Below, piece after piece: positions 36,674-49,518 of a DNA stretch of 64,000 nucleotides. A program made the position numbers and the translations under genes. The stretch covers positions 3,038,001 through 3,102,000 of the forward strand of contig JAZGTH010000040.1 in assembly GCA_036877525.1 (NCBI GenBank), read 5' to 3'. Numbering within the stretch: position 1 is the stretch's first letter; every line of letters starts with the position of its first letter. The notes under the pieces were generated by a model that was given only the letters and a program-made list of their open reading frames with translations, had not been told where the DNA came from and ran no database searches. The DNA is from Chromobotia macracanthus. Lineage: Eukaryota; Chordata; Actinopteri; Cypriniformes; Botiidae.

Positions 36674-39600
36674 AAAAGACGTTTTGCTGTCGCAATCATA
36701 TCTTCCAGTCGTCCTCTCCCATGTCAAAACTGACCTCCGCTCATTCATTATGAGCTGCATCTATCAGAGCTGAAACCAAACCAGGACGTCACACTTTTGT
36801 TCCTGTTGAGGCAAAAGGGGCATCGGGAAAACACAACTGGCGCCACATCCAACACCAACACTGAATAAAGAGGAGCTGTATTAAGAGAGAAACTTTGAAC
36901 TGGGGTGAATTCTTGGCTTGGGGAGCAGGAAACAGTACTGCATAACATTACCATTCGCATTGTTGTGTGTTTTTGCTGGTGCATCCCTCTGCAGCCTTCA
37001 CCTTGGCACAGTTTCAAATATTTTCCAGCACTCCAACCAACTTAAGGAGAACTGACCCATGTTTTATGTGACATGTCTTATTATTATAACAGCATTCTGT
37101 TTTTTTTTCAGTTTGATTCTTGTAAGTTATTTATGGGACTCATAGACCCAGAGGAAACTTTATATAGTTGAGATGTTGTTCTTTCCCAGCTTAAGAGACT
37201 TTGAGTTTTGTTTTTTTTTTATTTGCACACCAACTTTATTTTCAAGGGCATTTTTTACATACAGTGAGAATATAAATCTATGACATTCATTTGCGTAGCA
37301 TAACCCAGATAATTTGGTCTTTGATGAATGTGGTAAGAAATGTTAGAATTCATATTAAACTCCTGTTGGATTGGTTATGAGTTGTATTGTTTATCTAATA
37401 CTTTAACCTTCCCGTTTATTTATTTATTTTCAACTCAGTATGTTGTTTAAATAAGGACATAATATGTATTAATATGTGATATATAATATATTAATATGTG
37501 ATTACAACACTATTTTCAAGAGGCTCAAATTTCTGTTGAACACTGCTTAGATCTAAAAAAAATTCTCCATCTATTTCCCAAAGTGATGTATTCACGTCCC
37601 TGTTTGTCAGCACTATTACACAATCCCTTGCTGGCTGCTGAGCGAGGGGTCAGCAGGGGATGCTCCAATCATAGCCTGCCTGCATCCTGCTATGGCGCTC
37701 CACTACGGACCACAGGAAAAGCACTCTGGATCTCTACTGAGAAAAATGCTGTATTTTATGCCATAAGATCAGCAGCCCTGACCACACTGAGCAATCAGCT
37801 GCAGCCTTACTGACACTGTATAGTGAGATAAATGCCAGTGGAGGAACAGGGGGTCATCCTTTATACGTGTCCATTTTAGCTGGTAGCATCCTGATATGGT
37901 TTTTACCTTAAAATGGGCCTTACGTCACAAGGTTAACTCTTTACATTGACTGTGTCAGGTTAAAGCTAATTTAAGAAATTTACAGGGGAAGATGTCACTC
38001 ATGAAGCACAGTATATGATGTGAGGAAGGACTGATTATGGCACAGCTTTCCCAGAGTTATGTGGTTGCTGTGTTGTCACGGTACATGTGTTTTTTGTTAT
38101 CTACATTGCATGTTGACTTTTGCCACAGGTGTTTGTTTGTTGTACATCACATTCACGTTGACTTATGTCTACTCTATATATTATATTGATGGCAATATTC
38201 AGGAGTTTATGTTATGTAATATGGAATGTGTACTACACAAATACTTATCAATGCAAAACTTTGTTGATAAATGTAAATAATTTATCCACATGCTACTGTA
38301 ATTTATAGCACATTTGTGCTGATTTATGGATTTATAGCACAACATACTCGCTGGAACTATTTACATTTTAAAATTTACAGTACAGCAACAACATCTCAGT
38401 GTTTGTCCACCATAACAGATCCCAATAAACAAAATGGATCTCAGGAGGGATTCCACAGAAAATTATTTTATAGGAATTATTACATGACACATGCCAGCAA
38501 ATGTTTACATGTTATAAATGTAACAGACCATGGCTAAATATACAGTATTTATCTCCAGCCCTAAAACCAAACAAACCAGCTTTACAGTTTTAAGAATTTT
38601 TTATGTAATATGTTAATAATTTCAGCTAAAAACATGGACTTTAAAGAACAATTGGCATTAATGTATATCATTGGTTTGCTCAAGACCAACACAGCATCCA
38701 CTCGACTCACAGACATCAGAGTAACCTGCTTTACACAAGAGGAACAACAGAGTTGTTCCTAAACTCAGAAAATCTTTTGCCATGACATGAAACTGCTATA
38801 GTACTGAGTGGAAAGTTTAGTTTATCAGATCAAAAGACTGAAATCCTTGTCAAACCAAAAAACGCCTCCTCTTACCTTGTTTGGTACTGAACCAATGATA
38901 AATCCCTAAAAGAGCAGGGACATCCCAGTGCCCCAGAGGTTTTGAATATGTTTAATTATTTGCGTTAGTTTGTCACGTACTGGTGTACTGTAAGTGTCCA
39001 AGTCAGGGAGTAACTAACTTTACATATGCTCTTGTTCAACTGAACACATTTCTGAAACCTGGGGCTAGCTGTGGTCACTTCCTGAGTTGTTTAGGAGCGC
39101 AGAAGACGATGCTTTTCCTCAGGAAGCCGTCCGTCCCCTTTCCTTTCCACCAGCTCTGAGCCCCCCCACCGCCAGCTCTCGGGCCCCTGGGACCATGGGC
39201 ACTATGACTGTACTAATTACTCAGGGAGGCGTGGATAAAATAGTAAACTCTTCCCATTTAACTGTAGGCCCACTGTAATGTCTTTATTAACTGGTTAAGA
39301 GATGGTACGTATGACCCTGTGGAGGAGTGGAGGCAGAATGTGGAGGAGTCTTTCTTGTCTTTGTCCAAGTGTTTGTTGATGTTGATTTCCATCACAAGCT
39401 TAGTACATCACAAGATGTTTTCTTACTGTAACAGAAACACAGGGCTGAAATAAGAAGGGCAGACCAGCTGGTTCGCTGTGCCCGGGTCAGTGAGTGTATC
39501 TGTATTGTCTTTGCATTGTTTATTTTTTTTACCGCAAAACACAGCATTGTATTAGGACACATAGATCTGTAGATGCAAGGCTTTGATCACCACTGTGATA

Positions 39601-40118
39601 ATGAGTGCCATTTATATTGTTTACATCATAACAAGCACGGCTGTGCTGCTTCAAAGTATTCGCACAGCTTTATCTGAAAAACAATGTGTCGTTTTTAGTG
39701 TTTGGTTTGGTATCTTTTTCTCTTTGCTGACAGGCCTCTGTTGATGTTGTAAGGCTCTGATACAGCTTGAGTTTTACATGCATTTACAAATATTTAAGTA
39801 CTACATTCTACTGTCTTGCATTGGCCATGCAGAGCCTGAACCCAGCATTTATATTGTTCCATCAGTCAGTATTACTGTTTATGACTGGTGGACTATTTAT
39901 TGTTGATTGACTGTTACTGAATTTCGATCTGAGGAAATTTTAGGAATTAGAACTTTTCATAGAAGGTATGTAACAATTATTGTACAATTATGGACAATGA
40001 ATAAACAAATATTCTGATGGGACAGTTTTTCATGAATGTTTTGTAAGCCAAGTAAAACGCAACAAGCGTGTGTAACAAAAGGATCCTAAAATGGACCCTG
40101 GATATATGCAGATGCTTT

Positions 40119-40133
40119 GCTGTCCTCTGCTGG
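40119..40133 (-). promoter_or_regulatory. CTCF-like motif
   Basis: The minus strand reads CCAGCAGAGGACAGC, one base from the CTCF class CCASYAGRKGGCAS. It lies about 1.6 kb beyond the stop codon of ppp1r14a. Motif only. Confidence 0.3.
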
Positions 40134-41779
40134 CTCTTACAGAAAATCATTTATAAATTCCTCACTCCCAAGACAAACTAAAATAATCCCACAACATTCA
40201 ACCAGGATGTGCATTTACAGAAAAAACAATATACCTCCAATTATTATTAATGTTAATGTTTTGTTAATGTTAACATAATGACAGATTTGAAATGACAGGC
40301 CAGTTGATGCATTAATGTGATTTTGTCCATAGATTTCATCACAATTAATCCTAAAATAACTATAAGTAAATATTGTACAAACTCATAAATCCATCATTAT
40401 TTAATGATGGAGATTGTGTGCAATTATTTAAAAGGGTCAAACTGCTTTAAAAAAGAGCAAATTGCACAGTTTAATATACATGATTAGATGTAGACATAGA
40501 GTTGATTTATTTTAATTTTATTTGACAAAAATGAACTGGTTTATGATCATTTATACAGAATAAATTATTCCGTACCTTGAATGTTTAACCTTGAATATTG
40601 TTTATTTTAAAAAAGAGGGGTCATTTTTAAAATACACAGGCTGGAAGTTTTTATGGGTGAGCCCTCTCATAATCTGTATTGTTAAATATTCATGCCATAA
40701 CCACCGTAGTTTTGTTTAACTACATTTTTTTGTCCAGTATTGTAAAACATTTAGTCATTGAGATTTCCTTAGAAGTGTGAGTCTTCAAAATCAAGAATTG
40801 CAAGCAAGTACAACAGTAAATAGAAAACGCAATGTGTGAAATATTTGTCAGTCTGCAAAGGTACATACAAAAATAATAGTACATTAAACAAAATAAAAAT
40901 AAACACCTTCAGATAAAAGCAATTTCTACAAAATGTGTAAAATTTTTCAAGCACAAATGTAGCTTCTGACAAATCACTTAACTCTTAACTTAAGTTAACT
41001 TAAACACTTAACTTAAGTAAATTCAGCTTGAAGCAATTAACTTGTAGTAGCAAAAACTATTAACAATACTTCATGGTTTTATTAAAAACAAGCTTTTAAT
41101 AAAGTCCTTCAAAACTAACAGATAAAAGCTTAAGTTGTCAGTTTAAATGAAACATGATAAATTCATCATTTATATTCAAGATATTTGTCTGAAAAATAAT
41201 TTACTTCTACAAAATCTAATCACAGATTTAAATACCACAACAAGAATTTTTACTATAGCTGATTTGAAATCTACAAACCATTGTGCGAAAAATCTTTGGT
41301 CCAGTTGTGGTAAACCCATGAGCTCAAACACAACTGAAAAACTATTTAAAAAACAGGTTGTTCAATATTTAATCTAAAATCCTCTATATGCATTGATAAT
41401 TGATACCAAGTCAAAAGTATTAATATAATGCACTGTAAAAATGTTTTGTCAGTTAACCTGAATAATTACTTAATATCATTGAATAGACCTAAATACATCA
41501 TTTTAAGGACTAGATCTGGCAGAAATACATTAGGTAGGTAAGACCTGTCACACTTCATATTTGGCAGTGTGGAAGGAATGTATGACTATTTTACTCTGAG
41601 CTTGCATTTAGATTATTACATAAACAATTTTATGTTTATACACTTTTTTCTTTTTATTTAGTTTCTTTATAATATGAAGATTGCAATATGTTCCTTTTTC
41701 ATACATGCGCTGCTGTGTGTGGATACTGAGCATGTTTGATATAAGGTACTGAACAGCTATATGTGGGTGAAGAGCGTGC

Positions 41780-44700
41780 TCATTGTCTCTCAGTGTCAGA
41801 AGATCCCTGATGGTCGGGATAGATGGGAAGCTGAGGATGTTCGATACCATTGTTGTGGAGATCCTCTTGTTTCTGCAGACCATGCAGTTTGTTGACCAAT
41901 TCTGTGATGAAAGCCTTATGAAGATAAGGAAAAATCTTTAATGACGTTAAAGATTCAACAGTGCACATGTGTCGAAATGTGTCAACAAATATACAGATAT
42001 ATATATATATATACAGATATAACCCCTGCAATATTTTAAATAATATTTGTTAGATACGTGAATATCATATTATTATATTATGCAAATATTAAGTAAATCT
42101 TCGCTTCTCTAACTAAAACAGTGCTAAATAGAACCAATTCAACTAATCAAACTTTTTAGGACCTCAAAAGCTTGACTTGCCACTACCAACTCTGCCAACA
42201 GGGGGCAGCAGAGCACGGCGTCGCATTGTGGCGTGAGCATAGTCGGAAGTGAAATGTCAACGTTATTAGGACAGAGAGGGACATTATTAAGGAAATTTGT
42301 CTCTAACACATTAAACATGTTGTGGTAAATGTACAGCTCACCAAAACCGTCAGACACTTTTTCCTGCATTGTGTCACTAAATAATTTGTCTACAGTAAAC
42401 ACACACACTGCAGGGGTTATTTTGTTAAAGATTGGCTATGTGTAGCAAAGGACAGTCCTTTGTTTGTAATGGGAGGTCACATTTAGTTTCCTTCTTGTAG
42501 GGTGATTGTAACATGATGTTATGGGGGAAAATAAAACAACTTACTTGTGTGTTGTTACTGCAGGTGTGAAGGATGTCCTGAAAGATCAACAAAAAAGAAA
42601 CCAACAAACAAACATACATATCTTTCAAATTATACAAACATAAAAATCATACAGATCTTAATCTTCTTTACAGGTGAACTGCACCTTAAGCTTCTGGATT
42701 CTGTCCTCATCACTATGAAGATCCAGGAGCTCATCAATGTTCACCTCCTCTGGCATCTCTTTCTCCTGTGAGAGGAGACACAGGTTCACCATCACACTAA
42801 CACAATCACGAAGCGAATGTCAAATTCAACTAATGTCACCAGTAAATGTCAAATTCAATTTCAGTTAAATTTCTTTTTATTTCTGTAGCGCTTTTCAGTG
42901 TGTATTGTAGCAAAGCAGCTTTACAGGAAGTATTTAGTACAAAAAAATGTCAGTACAAAAAATATAAAATATGTATTTATGTAAAAATATGAGATCTTGA
43001 CATTCCAGTACGTCTTCTACGAAAAACTGTAACTTTTCAAAGGTGCGCAGCACAAAACAAGACGTGATAAGATCTATATCTCGTTTCAGCAGAGGTTATA
43101 TTTTAGGAAGCTGAACTATTCTTGTGATCACACTTTAACCTCATATCCTGTTTTTCAGAACAACACACCTATGTTTTGTATTTAGATGTTTTGAACTAAT
43201 CCTAATAATTTATTGTGAAAACAACTGCAAATGCAGTGATCACTTAAATGTTTATAGGTTGCTTATTTCTTTCATTACTAAGATTTTATGTACCTCACCA
43301 GGTAATCACTTAAACACTTAAATCACCTGAATACTTAAAATCACTTGAATACACTAAATTCATGAATTCATTACCATCCATGTTTCAACATCTCTTTACA
43401 GTCACCTATGATCTGGCTTGCATCTCTCTATTTTATTTTTTATTTCTAAAATATGTATTTGATCCCTCTTATTCAAAAATAAAAAAATCACAATACTAAA
43501 AATATGCATGACACCTAAAGCATTATTTCATATATGGTGCCAAAGGGTCACGATTAACTCACACCCAACAATTAATATCAGCAGTTACAATAGTTTTACA
43601 GTGACAGGCTACTGAAAACCTTCCAGTCCAGTGTCTCCAGTAAGAACTGCATTAGAAATGCACGTATCCGCACCACACTAATCAATGAGTGTCTTGCACA
43701 GCCGTCTGTAAAGGTTAGAAGTCATACTAATGGAGCACTATCATTGAACCGGAGGGTTGCATTTTCACACAAACAGTTACCAGGACTTCAAGAGCTAAAA
43801 TCAAAGCATTGTCAATCTGCTCTACTCAGCATCTGTCAATCTAGACCAGGCAGCTGTCACTCAAGACTAATGTATTGTGTTAGGATAAACTAGCACCTCC
43901 CCTCCCTTGTCAAACACACCCATAGATAAGCCAAACTGCACAGACACAGCTCAGTACTCAATGCCAATTGCATTGTGAGACATTACATAATACACAATAT
44001 ATATTTTATTAATGACACACTGATTGCTACATATATCAACCTAAGACTAAAATCTGCACAGATATACCATATTGTTTGTGCTGTGCACCTCTTTGGAGGA
44101 CAGTTTAGTGTTTCCTTTCCATTGTATTGTGACTTGAGTCAACTCAATTTAAAAATAGGTCAAGGTTAATTTTCAGCACCTCTCAGTAAATGATTTACAG
44201 AGTCCAAAGCAGCTTCAAACCTTCCACCCACCAGCCAGCCAAAACAGCCTCTTGCAAAATGAAAGTGTAACAGTGTTAAACCAAATATGCATGATTTATT
44301 GATGATAAATAATTTAATATAATCAAAAAATCATAGCATTTCATAACAACTGTGCTTTTAGGCTTGTGAAAATAGTCTGATTTGATACAATGACAATGTA
44401 AAAGATAAAACAATCTGTTAGTAATAAAATCCTATTAGACAATGGAATGTATTTATATTATGGCCAGGATGTAAACACTACAACACTCCTAAGCAAATCC
44501 AAATTCACATTCTGCTTTAAAATTACGTCACCACTATTGTCAAAGTTCTGAATTACCATCAGAATGGAGAACATCCACATCCAAACAGGTCAGACCTGGT
44601 CATGCAAGACCATCATGTTTCATCAAGGTTACAAAGAACTACAGGGAACAGGATTGGCATGGGAGAACTTTCAAAATCCTGAAACCAACACCGTTGTGGA

Positions 44701-47698
44701 AAGGTCATTTAGAGTAAGATCCAAGTAGAAAGCCCTTCTGGGGCATCAGTGACCTTTCTTTTAACTCCAAATGCCACTCAAATGCTCTGAAACAAACATG
44801 CCCCCTCACACACTAAACATACATACATACATTTAAGTTACTGACTTTTCTTTAGATTTATGGATAAGCATCGAAGGTTTTCACAAACAATTGCAAAAGA
44901 TTACAAAAAAGACATACTTTCAAGAAAACTAAATATTGCTTCTGGTGTTATTGCTGTATGCAGTTTAAAAACAAGTATGTTTTTTTTTCAATAAAGCACA
45001 TATGAACAGCATGAGAATGCTTTCATGCACATATAAGGCCTTGCTTATCTATATATGTAAAGATTCTGGCCATTTACATACCTTTTTTATTGAATATATA
45101 CTATATAGTCTGGGACACAATTTTGCTTGTCTCTGTTGGAATTTTCCCAAAAACTCAAAAGATTGCTTCTGATAAAACAGAAGCTCCTTCACCTTCTACT
45201 GTTAGCAGGAGTGCTGAGCAAATCATTCCAACTGGTTCATCATCAGCCGACCCCGCAGGGCTCTGATTCACTCTGTATTAATTCCAGGCCAGTAGCTACT
45301 GGGTAAGTTTTTTTCTACCTGCTGTTTTTGACATGGGCTGTTTTTTGTTCTTCTGGGTTTTAATGTCATACAAACAGCTGTACTAGGATGTATTATTAGT
45401 AGTGCAAATAAATTAGTAGTGTAAAGGCTTTACTATTACTATTGCTCATACAATTAATAATAAACCTTGGTGTATAACTCTCCCACGCCACTTGTGATAT
45501 AAATATTATGATCAATAAGATTTTGTTCTGCCTGATGGACAATAAAATGGTAAAAATATCCTATGGATGTCCATTGATTAAGGACCCCATATCTAGAAAC
45601 CAAAATATCATAGTGACCTGCTGGTGGACTGTTTTGACTTGGGCTAATAAGTCAAATAAACTACCCAAAACACCCTGAAAAGCACATAGGAATGCCATGG
45701 TGACCACCCACAACCCCTTAGCATTGTGCTGCCATCTTTTGCAAGGGCAGGCGCCATTCCTTTCTTTGGAAAATGTAAAGTTCTAGGTTTACATGTTGAG
45801 GGACATGTGGAGCTACATGCTGTTCACAGATGAAGTGCTATGGATAACTTCTGACAGGGCTTCAATGACTCTCACATCAGCTCTGTCTAATTGGAGCAAA
45901 ATGTCAAATCCTTTGTGCATCATCTGTCCGCAGGACTCCATTACTGTGATGTAACAGTGTCCCACATTAAACACTTGTAGGATCAGCATAGACTGACATG
46001 GCTTAGCCTTACAAATTACAACAACATTCGTAACATTTATTTTAAAGAAATGTTAATTTCTCAGGATTAGGAAATGTTTGTATATGTACAATAAACAATT
46101 TGGTGTAACCAACGGTCACGCTTGTCCTCTTTACTAGCTGACCATATTAGGACTGAAACCTCGGTCATAGGTCATCTTGGCTGAAAAATGTAAGGTTGCT
46201 TGTAAACATTCTAAACCAGACCTCAACTTTTCTATCTGCAATGTCAGACACAAAATTAAAGATGAACCAACCGCGACATGTGGCAGAGCACTAAGGGACT
46301 ATAATCTGGGCATTTTATTAAGCTTTGATAGAGCTGTGGTCTAATAACAGCTGACTAATGCTCCTGTTTAATGGGGCTTGTGATGTCCTGTGTGGTCCAA
46401 TAGGCAGCGGGCCGTTGTATTTGTGGGATGGGGGTGGAGGGCAGTTTGCAGGACGGCTTTCTTTGTGTGGTACAGTGACATATGGGGTCTTCATTTCCAC
46501 ATGCCCCATCCCCCCTCCCTCATAAAAAACACCCTATGAGACAAATATACCATCAATCAATCCCCTAGACCAGGAGTGTTAAGAGCAGGCGGTTGTCGGC
46601 TGACCAGACAGGAAATGAAAGGGGGATTTGATTACAGCCTCAGTGGGGGCTGTTTCTTTTAACATCATATAGATTAAAAAAGATTACTGTAGCTGTAGAT
46701 AGCAGTTTTACAGTTCACATGCCATAGTGACCTGGAAATCAAACCTCACATACATTACAATGTACACATACATTGACAGCATCCACTAGTGTTTATTTAT
46801 TAGCCTGACTGTAGTCAGTCTTGAGGTCTGTTTCACTCAATACACATTTTGTGGCGTCTTATGTGTAAATGGGAAGGTTCCACCTTCATTTAATAATCCA
46901 CTTTGTTGGACTATCAAATGGCCCAATAAAGTAATGGCCATTCAAAATTTGTATGCAAAAACAACATGGTAGAAACAATTTGCATCAAAATATAAAGAGC
47001 TAGTGAACAGATTCACAGAACAGAGTGAAAGCATGTTTTTGAGAAGACAGCAAGACCTACTTCCATCTTATTTTAATGTGCATGTGTGCATTAGAGCCCA
47101 AGTATCTTCTCACATCCACCATCACAACACCAATCAAGTCCATTACCAAGGATACATACTGGTTTTCAGGCGCCTGTTGGCATCATAGCGTCCCAGACGG
47201 CTCACCATGTAAGGCAGTAAGTGCACCAAGACCAAGTCTTGACCACATCTTTAAGCATTTAAGATCAGCCCCCGGATCTTTCTCTAGTTGCTTATGCTAA
47301 CTGGACTCTCTGAAAAAATCCCCTCCACCCTAAAATACCCCCAGACAGGAATGTGCATATCATTTGGTAGCATTTTTGCATATCAGACATGTTTATTTGT
47401 CTTGACCACGTTTCATTTTAAGCCTCCCGGAAGAACAAGAGCCAGCAGCATGAGCAAGCAGTTGTATTTTAAGTCTACTGTGTTGTATCGACAGCTGAAT
47501 CATACTACAAATCTCAATATATGATCAATTTCTGATAAACAGAGCATAATGGAAGTGGTCTAATTGCCAGTGTTATGTAATGGTAATGTTGGATATGTTT
47601 TTATGTTTATTTTTATTTAACGTTTTAGACTCTCTCTCTCTACACACATAAACACACATATATTATACTAATTTCCCCACAGGGGATTAATAAAGTGC

Positions 47699-47749
<51 letters not shown>

Positions 47750-48617
47750 CACATTCACCTAACTTGATGTGTTTGGGCTATGGGACACTCAAAGAATAAT
47801 ATATATATATAACAATAACATTTATTGGTTTAGCATTGCTAAATTTTTAATGCAGCCCATCCTTGTACAACACACCATCTTCACTTCTTCACCAGAGACT
47901 CGTCCATGGTAAGAAAGGTTCACGCCCTTCAAGAATAAATGGTGGGATAGGCAGTGATTGTCACGTCATGAGAAACTCGATCAAGAATATTCCGAAACTT
48001 GCCAGTGTAATGAAATGCCTCATAACAAATAACCACATCATCACATTGTACATTGTCTTTGTCCCCAGCAATTTATTCCACTGTGAATTCATATTCAATG
48101 ACACCTGCTTAATATCTGAGGCACGTAGCATTAACAGGGTCACATCCCCACCTGGATGGTGGAGATCATAAAACTACGCCCCGAAATGTCAAAAAGCGTT
48201 TACTGTTTAATATTCGATTATTTCTTCTTAACAATGAATTATTACTTTAGTTCTATTGAATTATTATATTAAATGAAGCACGTACATGACCAGTCATTTG
48301 CTGCTGGAGTCAGGTTTTATTCTTGTCATTAAATATTCACAAAATGGAAACGTATGCATTCATTTAGTTTTTATTTATTTTATTCGCGTAATATTACTGT
48401 TGGTTATAGGAGGACTTACCCTTCCCAGATACAGCTCGTCAAGTCCAGAATCTATCCACTTCTCCACATCTAAGCGCCTCTGGAGTTCCTTCCTATTATA
48501 TTTGACGGTGACCCGGGCTTGTCTCTTCTGCACGCTTACTCCAGCTTCCCTGCTGGCTCCTCGGTTCGGTGAGTGGATCTTATTGTTATAACGCCTCCCC
48601 ACCCGGTTCGCAGCCAT
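41780..48617 (-). CDS. ppp1r14a: PPP1R14A / CPI-17, myosin phosphatase inhibitor
   Basis: CPI-17 is a small cytosolic protein that, when phosphorylated by PKC or ROCK, inhibits the PP1 catalytic subunit of myosin phosphatase and so sensitises smooth muscle contraction to calcium. Four coding exons read on the minus strand: 48420-48617, 42685-42765, 42545-42577 and 41780-41914. All junctions are GT-AG and all introns are phase 0, giving 148 aa against 147 in human. The PHIN core is intact: KRQARVTVKYNRKELQRRLD, with the regulatory Thr at residue 37 (human Thr38), then VEKWID, the acidic EEVNIDELLDL segment and the helical FITELVNKLHGLQ. Exon 3 is only 33 nt (11 codons). A 5.65 kb intron follows exon 1. 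A minus-strand AATAAA at 41653-41658 suggests a short 3' UTR. The gene is head-to-head with spint2, start codons about 0.9 kb apart, as in human. Which teleost duplicate (aa or ab) this is cannot be told. Confidence 0.95.
42000..42019 (+). repeat. (AT)n / GATATA simple repeat
   Basis: A short AT dinucleotide run is flanked by ACAGATAT units, in intron 3 of ppp1r14a. Confidence 0.6.
42195..42211 (+). promoter_or_regulatory. CTCF-like motif in ppp1r14a intron 3
   Basis: CCAACAGGGGGCAGCAG matches the CTCF core class CCASYAGRKGGCAS closely, the fourth base (A) being the exception. It lies between the last two coding exons of ppp1r14a. This is one of the best matches in the window; occupancy is unknown. 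Confidence 0.45.
42850..42930 (+). repeat. fragment of dispersed fish repeat
   Basis: TTTCTGTAGCGCTTTTCAGT followed by AAAGCAGCTTTACAG resembles a repeat common in otophysan fish genomes, from memory. It lies in intron 1 of ppp1r14a, close to exon 2. The family is not assigned. Confidence 0.4.
47660..47749 (+). repeat. (CTAT)12 microsatellite with retrotransposon-like tail
   Basis: CTAT units run from 47699 to 47749. Just before them, TTTCCCCACAGGGGATTAAT plus AAAG looks like the 3' end of a fish non-LTR element, whose tail often seeds such microsatellites. The microsatellite is certain; the retrotransposon origin is from memory. Confidence 0.75.
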
Positions 48618-49518
48618 CTCCAGACTGACCTCCGGATGGACAATTGCATACAAATAATTGATCAAGAGTCTGGCGGGGTAGGTGCGCTCCTCCGGTCCCT
48701 CCAGAGTGCGCTCTGCCTCAGGGTCCTAGCGCTGCCGGATTACTGGCTTACTTTCACTCTCTAAAGATTGACTCAAAGTCTTACAACACAATGCAATTTA
48801 CTATGTCAGTCCGACATTTTGCGATGCGTTTTAAAGTCCTTTAGACCATCGGTTGAGGAGAATGATATAACATTTGCTAAAGACGTAATACATACGCTAC
48901 GTGCACCTTAATATCATAACACAGCTCACCATTGAAATGACATTGGAAACTGGCATGCATTGTCAGCACAGGTGTAGAAACTGTTTGAATGTGGCAGGGG
49001 AACATTTTGGCATGCCTTTTTGTATTGTGTAAGCTAAATATCCACATCAGTTTTCTTCACGACGTCAACTGGCCTTATAATGTCTTTTTTCCTAGCCATT
49101 TTACGCATCCATCGTCTATTCAATTATCATCATCACGCCATCAATTATCATGAAAGTTTATTCTCATTCACAAAGCAATTCGTACACAATATGCATCTAA
49201 CTGTACACTGGTATTAAAGTAAAAACTAGGATGTGTGTCACACAGTGTGTGCCTAGGAATATATCCAACAAGTCGGTGACTTCCAGGTACCTGTGTGGGA
49301 GGATTTGTGAAGTCAAACAATGACGTCACTAAGGAGGAAGTTGTTTGTCAGGCTGCATTATTTCCCAGGAACGAAGACGTCCACCTGCTGCGTACACACT
49401 CAGACCAGGTATATCTTAACAAGTGTAGTCCTTATTTCGCCGTTTTAACGTAAGCCGTGTAACACACTGTCGGTAACAACCGAATATACCGGTGTATTCG
49501 TGAACAGCAATTGTGAAA
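48618..49518. promoter_or_regulatory. shared ppp1r14a / spint2 upstream region
   Basis: About 0.9 kb separates the two divergent start codons. A perfect CRE palindrome TGACGTCA lies at 49321-49328, about 190 bp upstream of the spint2 ATG. A further ACGTCA half-site lies near 49060, and a CArG-like CCTTATAATG (one mismatch) near 49073. The ppp1r14a side (48620-48740) is GC-richer. Transcription starts cannot be fixed from sequence. Confidence 0.55.

Larger units (their letters stand above)
35700..41650. other. intergenic, exoc3l2-like to ppp1r14a
   Basis: No coding exon was recognised. The region holds an AT pentamer repeat (36566-36673), GC-richer patches at about 37583-37820 and 39085-39290 that could be conserved non-coding elements, and a minus-oriented CTCF-like motif at 40119-40133. 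The rest is AT-rich and unremarkable. The left part includes the likely promoter of the exoc3l2-like gene. Confidence 0.6.
42766..48419 (-). other. intron 1 of ppp1r14a
   Basis: This 5.65 kb intron contains a repeat fragment near its 3' end, a likely retrotransposon tail and an ATCT microsatellite (47660-47749). Otherwise it is unremarkable AT-rich sequence. No exon of another gene was recognised. Confidence 0.6.
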
